Below, piece after piece: positions 46,204 through 58,315 of a stretch of DNA of 64,000 nt. Each line of letters starts with the position of its first letter. Position 1 is the first letter of the stretch. The translations under genes and the position numbers were made by a program. Location: assembly GCF_020379485.1 (NCBI RefSeq), contig NC_063450.1, positions 28,434,137 through 28,498,136 on the forward strand, written 5' to 3'. The DNA is from Brassica napus. Its lineage: Eukaryota; Streptophyta; Magnoliopsida; Brassicales; Brassicaceae. Under the pieces are notes generated by a model. It searched no databases, was not told the DNA's origin, and saw only the letters and a program-made list of their open reading frames with translations.

Positions 46204-49200
46204 ATGGGGCTTCCATTGATTTCATTCACAAGCATCTTTGCTGTTCTTGTTCTTCTTGTTCGTGCTCAAGACCAGTCAGGTATACAAAATCTTGCAGATT
46301 AAAAAATATGGTTGCGTTTCAAGGCTTTAAAATCTCTCTCTGTGTGTGTTTATATTACAGGTTTTGTCAGCATAGACTGTGGTATACCGGATGATTCAAG
46401 TTACAACGATGAAAGCACAGACATTAAATACGTTTCAGATGCTGCATACGTCGAGTCCGGAACAATTCATAGCATCGATACTCAGTATCAGACAAGTTCT
46501 CTTGAGAAGCAGTTCCAAAACCTTAGGAGCTTCCCTGACGGCAAGAGAAACTGTTACGATGTTCAGCCTCCGCGGGGAAAAGGCTTCAAGTATTTGATCA
46601 GAACACGGTTCATGTACGGTAACTACGATACTCTAGGAAAAGCACCCGAGTTTGATCTTTATCTAGGGGTCAATATCTGGGATTCTGTTAAAATAGATAA
46701 TGCAACAATGATAATTACCAAAGAGATCATCCATACTCTTCGTTCAGACCATGTTCATGTGTGTCTTGTTGATAAAAACAAAGGAACACCATTCTTGTCT
46801 GTGTTAGAACTCAGGCTCCTAAAGAGTGATACATACGAGACTCCTTATGATTCACTGATGCTGTTTAAAAGATGGGATCTTGGGGGGCTCGGTAATGCTC
46901 CTGTCAGGTGAAAAAAAGAACACTCTTTTTATGCATCTTTGTGATGTGTTCTGTTTTTTCTCTATCTTGTTAATTTTTGATAGTAATATATAGTAACAAC
47001 CTATAAATTAATTAATAATGTAAAAGTGTTCCAAAAAGAATAATTAATAATGTAAAAGATATGATAATTTATTAATTTATATAGTTATTGATTTATAGAG
47101 AATTTTTTAATTACATATTAAAATACTTTTAGTTATTTTTTGAAATAATATTATATATTGATTAAAAACTTATGGATTTGAATTTCATCCACTTTTATTA
47201 CATTATTTGGTATAGATTTATATATCTTGAATATGCATCACAGAATACAAGTGTGTTTTTATATAATTCGATAAAATAATACTAAAATAATTTTTAAAAA
47301 TCAAAATAAACTTATTATGAAGAATAAATAAACAAGAAAATAATTTCTTTATATTTATATAAATTTATATATACTAATTAATGATTTTTTATTTAATGGT
47401 ACCATATCTTTATGTAATCTTATCGAATTATGTATTTTTAAAACTGAGTATTAATCTCCGAGACATTATTTGCAAAGTAATTTTGACACATGTCCTTTCT
47501 ACAATCACTTTCACTAAATAAATATGATATGACATACTAGAATTGATGAAATGGTTTATGGATAAATGTGACATGGACAATTACATTTATTGCTTATTTA
47601 TATATTTGGTAAACTTTTTAGAATATGGTAGTAAATTATGCATCATGATCAAATATGACATTAAATAACATAATAATAAAATAGAATAATATTTTACAAT
47701 TCTGAAATATAATTTATTTACGTTTTTATTGCTCTACAATTTTATAACGAAAAATATTTTCAATGTTTTGACATTTTTTTTGAAAAAAATAAATTGTTAA
47801 TCGTAATATTATTAGTTTCTTTAATGCATCTACAAATTTATAAATGTTGTTTAGTTGTACTTTTTGATAATTATATAAATTCTATATCAATTTTTATAAT
47901 TAATTTTATACAAGTTAATTTGATATATTTTATTCCAAAGAAATAGATAAAAATCTATCTAAGATTATAATTTTAAATATATACATATCTATTTTTTAAA
48001 AATAATTTGAAATAAATAAAATTGCTTATTTTAACTTAATTTTATGTTCAATTAAATCAAATTTATATTAAAAATTGAAAAGAAAATAAAAAAAATTTAA
48101 TTTTTTAAAAAATTATTATTGCACGCAGTAGAGGAAAACACCTTGTTTATAGTATCTATACTGCAGGTACAAAGATGATGTTTTTGACCGGATATGGATA
48201 CCTCTGAGGTTTCCAAAGTATACAATCTTCAACGCATCGCTCACAATAGATTCAAATAACGACAATGGATTCAAACCCGCTCGCTCCGTCATGAACACTG
48301 CAACTTCACCTGAGGATTCAATCCAAGACATAATTCTTTATTGGGAACCAGAGGATCCTACTTGGAAGTACTACGTGTATATGCATTTTGCAGAAGTTGT
48401 GGAACTTCCAAGTAACGAGACCAGAGAGTTCTCGGTGCTTCTGAATAAGAAGTCAATCAACATGACCGATTTTAGCCCTCGCTACTTGTATACGGACACG
48501 CTTTTCGTTCAGAACCCTGTGAGCGGTCCAAGACTCGAGTTTCTTCTCAGACGTACAGATAAATCTACGCTTCCACCCATGATTAACGCCATTGAAACAT
48601 ATCGAGTTAATGAGTTTCTTCAGTCACCTACTGACCAACAAGATGGTATGGTTTCCTTTTCTGAAACATAGGTTAGCAGTTTTCATTATTTACTTTGTAA
48701 TTATAACTTATCCAATATTTTGGTTTGAATTCTAGCTCAAGCAATTATGATGATAAAGTCCAAGTATGGAATGAAGAAGAACTGGCTTGGAGATCCATGT
48801 GGCCCAGTTAACTACCCTTGGAAGGATATCAATTGCAGCTACGTTAATAACGAGCCTCCAAGAATCGTTTCTTTGTATGCATTTCAACATATCCTTATAT
48901 ATGTTTTTTCTCTCTCTCTCTATGTTCTCACCACAAGAGTTGTGTTATCTGCAGGAACCTATCCTTCAGTGGCTTGACTGGCGAAATTGATCCAGCCTTC
49001 TCCAACCTTACCTCATTACAGAAGCTGTATGTATTTTTGATCGATCTATAAATTTGTTTACATATATTTTTGGAATATTTAACTGATACAACCGACTTTC
49101 ATTTCAGGGACTTATCAAACAACAGTCTAACAGGAAAAGTACCTGATTTCCTTGGAAATCTACATAACTTGACAGAGTTGTAAGTCATGCTATCTGGAAT

Positions 49201-52200
49201 TCTAGATGTTGATATATGCCCTCAATCTTGAATTTGATATGACTAGAATCAGTAGTTGGCCGAGGATTTAGCTGCAGTTTTCAGTTTAGTCATCCTTATG
49301 GTTGAAGATTAAAAAAATATACATTATTAGTAGATCTCTCTTTACTCGTGCACGTAGCCAATTCATGAACTACATTAAATCTCCATGTGGTTTTACTTTC
49401 CCATTTATTCATTCCCAAAGTACCTTCTCTCATCTGTTATAACACTAGACTAGGTAATAACCAGCAGAGTGTACAAAGTGAAATAGTTTATTAGATTATT
49501 TACTGTATGTTATATTAAAGGATTTGTTGTATAGTTTTTGATGGAGATGGACATTCATATATCTGTTCGGATTCAGTTGATTTATTCGAATTTTGGATTT
49601 TTATAGTTAGAAATTTAAATTGTATTCGGATATTTACAAAATTTGATTTTGGATTTGGTTCGAATTATTGCGGGTTCGGATTCGAGTTTGAGTACCTATT
49701 TTAATTATGTATTTTTTTAACAAAAATCCAAATATACTTAAAACTTAAAAATACAAAATAATATAATATAAAACATTAAATTTTGAAGAATTGATCAAAT
49801 ATTATGGCCTTATTAATATACATAATTATTGGACCATACTTTAAGAATACCAATAAAATTATTGGGCGTCGTGTCAATATTGTTGGGCATGTTGCAAAAT
49901 TGATGTAGTCCATAACCAATAACGTGTATTTTCTTATAAATATTTTTGGTAAATATAATAAAAATACGATACAGGCGAGTGAAAAGTGTTAGAATTATGT
50001 GGTAAATAATGTGATCTCTTCACTCGATACCTGAATTCTATTTTTCAATCGATTTCACGAATTTTCTTTTATAAAAACTTTTCTGATTTCTGTTTTTTTA
50101 GCAATCTGATTATGTTTCTAATTCTTGGTATGATATAAAAACTTTGTAAAGAAAAACAATATTTGGCTAAACTAAAGATCCGATTTTGTGTGTGGTGTTT
50201 TTTTACCTTATTTTCTTTACTTCATAATCAATCACAATTATTTCTTGTCTTCGTGTACAAAAGCCTCAACTATGGCTAAATTCGGTAAGATACAAAACTT
50301 TCAATTTCTAAAAACATTTTCAATCCAGCATTTTAGCTGATGCGAATCTTATGATTTATAATTTATTTCTTTCAAAATGATATTATCCAGTAGTTATACG
50401 GATATAATTTCAATTCACTAATACAAAAGTTAAAAATACAGAAACTGAGTTGATTAAAAAACTTAGTCTAAACACATTAAATTGTCTGCGGTGGAATTTA
50501 AAAAAAAATAGTATGTGAACACATTAATTGTTAAATGATTGTGAGGATGACACGCCAACATATTTTAATTGAAATTGATTTGAAGTTGTCACGTGGAGAA
50601 TATAGTATGAACACATTAATGACAAATCTTCTCTTTTAATATATAAGAGATTACATAATGGTTATAATAGCTGGATATTTATATAGATTTCACATATATG
50701 TTTGATATTTTCTTGAGGACATAGTCGATTTGTGAACCACATTAAATATCTGCTTCATTTCACTTTCTCTTTTATTTCATATGTTTCCAACACTAGTTTA
50801 CATAATGCGTATAATAACGTGGATAATCTACTATATTAAAAGAGAAGTCATGACTTATTTCATGTGTGTATTTTTTTATTTGGACCATCTTTTAGAATAT
50901 TAGTTAAATTGATTTTTGAATACATATTTGAATTATTAATTATTCTAAAAAATCAAATCGATATTCTTATATTTTCTCTGAATTACATCAGAAAAAAATA
51001 TTATATATATATATATATATATATTTCATTTTTCATTAAAGCAAACATTTAAAATATGCAATTTCGTATTTATTTATAATATAAATGTATATTTCGTTTT
51101 TCACTTAAACAAAACTTTTAACTATTTAATTAATTTCCTAACTATTTAAAATATAAATGTATATTCATTTTTACTAAAATAAACCTTTTAAGTATCTAAT
51201 TAATTATGTAATTATATTAAACTCATGTACAGTTTTGTATTAAATTTGTGATATTAATTTAACTGATATTTTCAATTAAATTTTTGATCCCTAAAATTTA
51301 AGATTTGTTAATTCAGAATTTTGTACCATAATGTTGAAAATATGCTATCAATATGAATGATCGGTCTATTTTGAACGTGCATTTAATTTTTGTTATTAAA
51401 TATACTAGTCGGTTTAATTTTATATTGCAATAATAGAAGTATATGATTGCTTTGTTTACAAAAAAGATAATCTAGCTCATTTTTATATAGACCATATTCA
51501 TATATTATTCATTAATGTAATTGTTTTTGTTTCTTTTATCTTGTGCAATAGGTATTGTACCAATTTATGTTATTAACATAAATGAGAGATGAATTATTGA
51601 AAAAATATATTTCATGTGAATAATTTTATTTTCAGTGTGTTTATTATCAGATATACTTGTAGGTTTAAGTATTAATTATATAATGTGATGTATGATAGAT
51701 GAAAAATTGTAAATAAAAGTTTTAACATTGAAAAATTAATTGTAAATAATCCAAGAGTTTCAGGGTAGAAAAGTCTAAATCACCAGTAGACAACATAAAA
51801 AACCTCAAAAAACATAGATAATAAAGAGAAAATTTAGGTTTAAAAGAAAAATAAACAAACACAATGCATTACAATTTCCGGTTTAATAATTTAAATGAAG
51901 TAGGTGTTTTATAAATTGCACTTAGTATAGGTTATTCAGTTAAAAATTTAATTCATACAAATAAGTCGATTAACATATATGTATGACCAAAACCAAAAAT
52001 ACGAGTACAATCTTAAGGAAATTGATATCTAAGTTAATATTAAATTGAACATAATTTGTCATAAATATCATGTAAGGTTTTAGTTAGTGTTCATGTTTTA
52101 ATAAGAGATATCACTAATAATTTGAAACAATAAATTAAATTACTGCATGCAAACTATAAAATTGTTGTGTTTGAAAATATTATACTATTAAAAATTATTA

Positions 52201-54168
52201 GCAGTATGGTAAATATTAAAATTATATACCACTAATCATGCAAATCAAATATTTATATGTATAAAAATGAAAATAATTACTTGCAAGGTTGTGCGGATCA
52301 AGATCTTAGTTTATATTGATTTCACGTATATGTCTGCAGAAACTTGGAAGGAAACAAGTTAGTGGGTGCTCTTCCGGCGAAACTACAGGAAAGATCAAAT
52401 AATAAGTCGCTTGTGCTAAGGTTGTTTCATGATTATATGCAGATGCTTGGCTTTTGGCTTTTAAAAACAATGCAGATGTCTGGCAGCTGTTTAACCGATT
52501 CTGTGTTATGTTTTGGCATTGGGTTCACGTTTTCATAATATCTATTAATTTTAATCGTTAGAGTTGGCGGGAATCCGGACCTCTGCGTGTCTGCTTCATG
52601 TCAAAATACGAGTGAGCAGACAAAAAAGAATGTATACATCATTGCACTAGTAGCATCTGTAGCGGGAATTCTTGGTCTTGTAATAGCAATAGCTTTGTTC
52701 TTGATGTACAAGAAGAGAAATCGAAGTGGTAAAAACAATAAAGAAACTATTTAAACTAATCTTTCTCAACTTTTTAGGAATCCTTTTAATAAACTTGTCA
52801 TGATATATTTACAGGCGGCTCTAATGGTGTTAGGACTGGGCCATTGGACACAACAAAACGTTACTACAAATACTCAGAAGTTGTGAAAATTACAAACAAC
52901 TTTGAGAGAGTACTTGGACAAGGAGGTTTTGGAAAAGTGTACCATGGTTTCCTAAACGAAGAGCAAGTCGCTGTCAAGATTCTGTCTGAGTCATCAACTC
53001 AAGGGTACAGAGAGTTTAGAGCAGAGGTCAGTCTCTTATATACTCTGAAAGGTTCAGTCATTATAATATGAGTGAGTTACTGAGTATGCATCCACTTGTT
53101 TATCATCAGGTTGAACTTCTGCTGAGAGTTCATCACAAGAACCTAACCGCACTTATTGGATACTGCAACGAAGCCGAAAAGATGGCGCTTATATACGAAT
53201 TTATGGCTAATGGAACCTTAGGAGATTATTTGTCAGGTCAGTGTCTCTTCTACCAACTTTTTTGTCACTGGTCTTTTGCTATTATAGGCAGAAGAAACTA
53301 AATCTCACCCTTTTGGTTACTTTCTTAATCAAGGGAAAAAATCTTATGTCTTGAGCTGGGAGGAGAGGATACAAATATCATTAGATGCTGCACAAGGTTT
53401 AAATAATCTCAAGAACTCATACAGAATAACAAAAGTGAAAATAAAATGAAAGGAACTTAGTCTTGTGTTTTATATTTTTCTGAACACTCAGGGCTTGAGT
53501 ATCTTCACAGTGGCTGCAAGCCTCCCATTGTACAAAGAGATGTAAAGCCGGCTAATATACTTATTAACGAGAAGCTGCAGGCCAAGATTGCTGACTTTGG
53601 GTTATCTAGAAGCGTTGCATTGGACGGCACTAACCAGAGTACAACCGCAGTTGCTGGAACTATTGGTTATCTTGATCCTGAGTAAGTAAACATATCTTCT
53701 TCTGCTATGTTTTGATATTATCTGTTATGGTTTCTGAGACACTGTTTTACGAAATGAAGGTACCAATCGATGCAACAGTTAAGTGAGATGAGTGATGTTT
53801 ACAGCTTCGGGGTTGTTCTTTTGGAGGTTGTGACGGGCCAACCGGTGATTTTACGTTCAAGAGCAACAGCAGAGAACGTACACATAACCGACCGGGTCGA
53901 GTTGCTTCTGTCCACCGGAGATATCAAAGGCATTGTGGATCCAAAGCTAGGAGAGAGGTTTGATGCTGGTTCGGCTTGGAAGATCACTGAAGTAGCAATG
54001 GCCTGTGCATCTCGTAGCTCTAAAAATAGACCTACCATGAGTCAGGTGGTTGCTGAACTCAAGGAGAGTGTAAGCAGAGCAAGAGACGGTGGAGGTTCCG
54101 GGGCCAGTAGTGTTACAGAGCCGGTGATGACGGCTGGTGAATCGGGAATGTTTCCTCAGGCGAGGTAG
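46204..54168 (+). CDS. Malectin-like LRR receptor kinase (LRR-I family, FRK1/At2g19210-like)
   Basis: Thirteen exons with GT-AG borders keep one frame and give about 877 residues: 46204-46279 (signal peptide [17 protein letters not shown]), 46361-46907 and 48167-48645 (malectin-like domain beginning FVSIDCG), 48736-48874 (WLGDPCGP, hinge), 48955-49026, 49108-49179 and 52340-52420 (LRRs, e.g. [12 protein letters not shown]), 52562-52728 ([22 protein letters not shown]), and kinase exons to 54168. The kinase has [11 protein letters not shown], the VAVK lysine, [13 protein letters not shown] and SDVYSFG. The catalytic-loop HRD is QRD, which I recall as usual in this subgroup. LRR-I kinases sit in the plasma membrane; some are induced in defence or senescence. 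Introns 2 (1.26 kb) and 6 (3.16 kb) are enlarged by transposons, but all coding parts look intact. Confidence 0.92.
46985..47460. mobile_element. Degenerate Emigrant-like element in intron 2 of the receptor kinase
   Basis: AACAACCTATAAATTAATTA at about 46997 resembles the Emigrant end, and interior words such as TTATTACATTATTTGGTATA, TTTCATTATGAA-like and ATGGTACCATAT follow the order seen inside the intact copy at 8409-8983. Right end not recognisable. Confidence 0.5.
49540..49720 (+). repeat. Dispersed TTCGGAT-rich repeat in intron 6 of the receptor kinase
   Basis: GTTCGGATTCAG, TATTCGGATATTT, TTGGTTCGAATTATTGCGGG and similar words; the reverse complement resembles the CCGAACCC-rich stretches at 6690-6850 and 7855-8010. 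Confidence 0.4.
50827..52309 (+). mobile_element. Non-autonomous Helitron inside intron 6 of the receptor kinase
   Basis: Starts TCTACTATATTAAAAGAGAA after an A and ends GTTGTGCGGATCAAGATCTTAG before T, matching the CTRR|T rule. Its first 80 bp parallel those of the Helitron at 17384. About 1.48 kb, AT-rich, contains a TA microsatellite (51003-51022). It ends only 30 bp before the next exon at 52340. Confidence 0.7.
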
Positions 54169-54612
54169 ATGAATGCTGAACCCATCTGAGTTTTTAACTT
54201 CCATAAATTGGACAGTTCTGTGTGGTGTGGAGTGGGATTATGAAGAATTAGAATAATGTTGAGTTTCGTTACCCTTGTCTTTTTGTAAAATACTTGCACA
54301 AGAAGTTTCGTATTTAAAGGCTTTTGTCATTATCTCAGTTTGATCAATCAGAGATTCAGAGATCTCTGACCTGAAGAAAATTGGATTTCTGGACACAGCA
54401 CAGACTGAGTCTGAGCCAATTTTTGTATATGCTTTTGAGAAAGATTTTATCATATATTTAGTTTGCTTATGTGGATTCTTGCCTTCTCCCTAACAGTATC
54501 TACTGTTGTATTGACAAGCTTGTCCGGAAATCCGGGTATTTTTCTACCTTCTTCATGTCAACAGAGAGAAAAGAATAAACGATACATCATTCTGTTGGTA
54601 GCATTCGTTACA
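54169..54612. other. 3' region of the receptor kinase
   Basis: 3' UTR and spacer up to the copia LTR. Near 54520-54570 short pieces (AAGCTTGTCCGGAAATCCGGG) faintly resemble an LRR-kinase exon (GNPDLC region). No gene seen. Confidence 0.4.
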
Positions 54613-54745
54613 TGTTGGGTAAGCTCGAAGATAGCTTAAGTTATAAGTTTCCTATTTGTGTTAGGTTTATCTATAAGAGTTTAGCAAACTTATAATTAAT
54701 AAGTCCTAATGAGTTTAGGAAATATATAGATATATATATATATAT
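54613..54745 (+). repeat. Left part of the split copia 5' LTR
   Basis: From TGTTGGGTAAG to the CACTA insertion in a TA run. The assignment rests on the TG start and on continuity with the primer site and gag beyond the CACTA element. Confidence 0.5.
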
Positions 54746-54776
54746 CACTACAAGAAAACAGGGGGATTCTGATGGC

Positions 54777-55190
54777 CGAAATCGTCGGAAATTCGTCGGA
54801 ATCGGTCTATTCCGACGAATTTCTGACGAACCCGTCCGTCGGTATCGTTTCGTCGGAAAAAAAAAATTCGTCGGAATTTCGTCAGAAATTCCGACGACTT
54901 TCTGACGAATACCGAGAAACATCATTCTGACGAACTTCCGACGATATTACGATGCGGCTACACGAGACCAGAGTTCATCGGAAAACTACAATTCCAACGA
55001 ACGTGGTTCCTCGGTTTATTCCGACGAACTTTGGGCGTCGGAATTTACCGACGGACATCGGTCGTCGGAATATACCGACGAACCACGTTCGTCGGTATAT
55101 TCCGACGGAAATGAGTTTGTCGGTAAATTCCGACGGATATATGTCCGTCGGTATATTCCGACGACCGTTGTCCGTCGGTATATACCCTTT
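54777..55190. repeat. Left subterminal motif array of the CACTA element
   Basis: Many direct and inverted copies of TTCCGACGAA / CGTCGGAAT-type motifs, about one every 15-25 bp. In En/Spm such motifs are the binding sites of TnpA. Confidence 0.88.
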
Positions 55191-56989
55191 TTTTTTTACA
55201 AATTAATTTTGCATTTTTATATATTTTTTGATATTAATAAATTTAAAAAATTGGAAATTTAAAACTAATAATATTATAAAATTTAAATTCATAAAAACCG
55301 AAATAGGAAAAAAACATTCATAAAGTTTAAAATTCATACAAACCGAAATAGAAAAAAAAAACATTCCGAAAGTTTTATAAAGCCGAAATAAACTAAGATG
55401 AACTCGAAGACATCAAACGATCTAGCTTCTGCATAATCTCGGTGTTGAACTTCTTCTGGGATGCCAACTCAGCAAGGATAGTGGCATTCTCCGAACGGAT
55501 AGTGGCATTCTCCGAAAGGATAGTGGTGTTCTGCTCCTCCAATGCCCCAATCCGTTCATCTTTGTCATGTAGCTCCTCGAGAATCATGGGATCGGCATAC
55601 GGAGCTTGCGAAGAAGATGCCGGATACGAAGAAGCACGACGGGCCAACCCAACTAAACGGCCTCCTTTCCTTTTAGGAACCGCCTACAAAAATATTTAAA
55701 GTAAGTAAATATGGACAAGTAAGTAATCGACATTATAAAAAAAATATATTAATAAAAAAAATTACCTTTTCAACCATCTCATTTATTTGCAATAGAGACA
55801 GGTTGGTTGAAGCTCCCGTGGAGTCGCCGTCATCAGAGAGAGGCTGAGATTGAGAAACTATCTCAGCTTCCACCAAATCAACTACACCTCTGATCACGGG
55901 GTCCTGAATTTGACCCGTCGTCTTGTTAGTGTGAGCCACCTTAATGAGTTGGAGACGATCAACGGGATTACCGTCATTTGCTTCGATCTAAAAAAACCGC
56001 CATTATTAGCCAAAAAATATATAAAATATTTATTTAAAAAATATAAAGATAAATAATAATAAAAAACTTACAAGTTCATCCTCCTTAGTAGACATGGAGC
56101 AAGCGCCGAGGTTGTGCACATACATACCTTTCCCGCCACGATCGCTCTTCCGGTTCCTGGAGTTCCTAGAAGACGTCTCTGCAGTGTCTTCCCTCTCCCA
56201 ATGAGCTATCAACTGCTCCCACACCCCCCGTTGATGAACCGTGGCTTCTTGTTCTTCTGCCAAACTGTCTTCCACGCGTTTATCTGCTTTGTGTAAGAGT
56301 CCATGGCCTTTTCGTTGAATTTCTTACGGACTGTTTCCGTAAGATCGGAGTGCCAGTTGAACTCTTGCTACAAAACAAACACAATTTAATAAGTAAATAT
56401 ATGTAAAAAAATGTAAAAACTTAAAAAAAATGAAGGGTTACTATACCGCAAACTGACGAAACCACAACTCTCGTTCGTCGGAAGGGATCACACTCCACTT
56501 TGGATATCCAAAACGGAGCATGGAGTACATCATCTGGTTGATGCTCCGGCTAATGCCATTTTTCGACTTGGTGAACCTTTAAAAAAAATACAAGTTAGCA
56601 AGTTAATTAAAGCAAAAAATATAACGGTACAAATAAAAAAAATACTAACCAAGTGCTATGGCCTCGTCGTGGGTTGAGTTGGAGAAACGGGAGATGCTCT
56701 CGACCTGGTTGTTGAACCAATAGATGAACCGGCATGACCCCCGGATCCTGTTGAGCAGCAGCGTGAGGGGCAGCGTGAGGGGCAGAGGGAGCTGGAGCGG
56801 GAATATATGCGGGAACCGAGTCATGAGACGATACCGATGCACGGGAACCGCTCACCGAACTACGTCGAAGACGGGCTGCGGGGCGGGCTTCATCCTCGGC
56901 CCTAAAAAAAAAAAATTAACCCATCAAACATATTTTCATTTATATATTTACAAAAGGTTTTATAAACGTTTTAAAAAAAACTATTAAAC

Positions 56990-57000
<11 letters not shown>

Positions 57001-57024
<24 letters not shown>

Positions 57025-57300
57025 ACAAAATTATAAAAAATTTATAAATATAGAAAAATGTTGTTAAAAATTTATAAATGAAGAAAAATGTTGTTAAATA
57101 TTTATATTTTAAAAAAAAATGTTGTTAAATATTTATTAGTGGAAACTTAAAAAAAATATAAAAAATTTTAAAATTTTAAAATTTTTACTATACATGATTT
57201 ACATATATATATATATGTATACAAAATTATAAAAAATTTATAAATATAGAAAAATGTTGTTAAAATTTATAAATGAAGAAAAATGGTGTTAAATATTTAT
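57001..57300. repeat. Direct duplication of about 196 bp in AT-rich sequence
   Basis: GTATACAAAATTATAAAAAA at 57021 recurs at 57217, both preceded by TA microsatellites and followed by TAGAAAAATGTTGTTAAA. It lies in the long first intron of the TnpA-like gene. Confidence 0.8.
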
Positions 57301-57310
57301 ATTTTTTTCA

Positions 57311-57475
57311 AAAAATCGTTTTTAAAAATCAAAAAACGTTTTTAAAAATCAAAAAACGTTTTTAAAAAACGTTTTTAAAAATCAAAAAACGTTTTTAAAA
57401 ATCAAAAAACGTTTTTAAAAATAAAAAAAAACGTTTTAAAAAATCAAAAAACGTTTTTAAAAATCAAAAAATGTT
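57311..57475. repeat. Short tandem repeat (AACGTTTTTAAAAATCAAAA)
   Basis: About eight copies of a 17-20 bp unit built from AACGTTTTTAAAAA, some lacking the ATC spacer. Part of the TnpA-like gene's first intron. Confidence 0.85.
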
Positions 57476-57779
57476 CCAAAAAAAACTAAAACAACAATCC
57501 TAACTTATATATCCTAAACTATCCATTCAATCCTAAAATGTTCAATCAAACAACCTAAAATCCGAGATCAACTTCCAAAACCCTAAACAATTGAAAAAAA
57601 AAAAGGTTTGGGATGATTCTTACATGATTTGGGGTTTGGGGAAGAGATAGGAGGGTGAGGAGAGGATTCGCCGGTGAAGAGAGGCCGGAATCGCCGGAGA
57701 GTCGCCGAAATCGCCGGAGAGTTTTGAGAGAGAGAGAGGCCGCGGAGATAACGAAGAAGAAAGGAGAAGGGTTTTTATT

Positions 57780-57972
57780 TCCGTGGATTCCGACGGACAC
57801 GGGTTCGTCGGTATTCCGTCGGTATATTTAAAATATACCAAATGCCGATTCGCGAAAATTTTCAAGCGGTTTGGTTCTCCCGGGCTAATTGAAATTCCGA
57901 CGGAACGTGTCCGTCAGTATTTTCCGACGGACACATTCCGTCGGTATATTCCGACGGAATTCCGACGACTTA
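57780..57972. repeat. Internal CACTA motif array 1 (upstream of the TnpA-like gene)
   Basis: GATTCCGACGGACACG, GTCGGTATTCCGTCGG and similar motifs, the same kind as in the subterminal arrays, ending just upstream of the 5' leader (57560-57775) of the TnpA-like gene. Confidence 0.85.
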
Positions 57973-58315
57973 GTGTTTAGGGTGTTCTTTTCAAGTTTCT
58001 AAATGCAAAATCCAAACCTTTGATAATATATATAGTATTTGCATAAAGATTTAACAATAAAAATGTTTTATAACACGATTTTACACAACAATATTTTTTG
58101 TAGTGTAAGCTTATATAAATATGATTGTATAAGTACATAATGTTAAGATGAGATGTTATGAAAACAATGATATGCATACATAAATATTTTAATGAGTTGT
58201 TATATTTGAACGGTTGCGATCTAATACTATACTAAACACTTATTATGTGTTATTTTCATAGTTTTGGCATCTAAATTTATAGATTTTTATGATTGAAACT
58301 TTATAGAAAAACATG
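57973..58315. other. AT-rich gap between the two internal motif arrays
   Basis: No motifs or genes. TTTTTTGTAGTG at 58094-58105 resembles the terminal 12 bp of a CACTA element in the same orientation as the right end of the whole element. Confidence 0.4.

Larger units (their letters stand above)
55393..57625 (-). pseudogene. TnpA-like protein of the CACTA element (plant transposase, Ptta/En/Spm), one frameshift
   Basis: Exons on the minus strand: AT of the start codon at 57625-57624, then 56901-56650, 56576-56447, 56367-56072, 55987-55766 and 55683-55393 (stop). This puts the start codon across intron 1 (AT|G), giving MAEDEARPAARL. Features: Pro/Ala-rich N-terminus, QQPGREHLPFLQLNPRRGHS, the conserved SRSINQMMYSMLRFGYPKWS block, ERELWFRQFA, SRNSRNRKSDRGGKG, and a C-terminal heptad-like coiled coil (IGALEEQNTTILSENATIRS). 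Within exon 56367-56072 the frame shifts at a run of six C (56224-56229, plus strand), where residues switch from KNKKPRFING to a frame with GVWEQLIAHW. The family binds subterminal repeats. Confidence 0.78.

Noticed and set aside
57311..57475. Regular short repeats considered as a CRISPR-like array
   Set aside because: Units are AT-rich tandem repeats without unique spacers, in a plant transposon intron.
58094..58105. CACTA-like end in the middle of the large CACTA element as a firm boundary
   Set aside because: Only 12 bp, partly a T run, and no matching 3-bp duplication; kept only as a hint in the finding on internal arrays.
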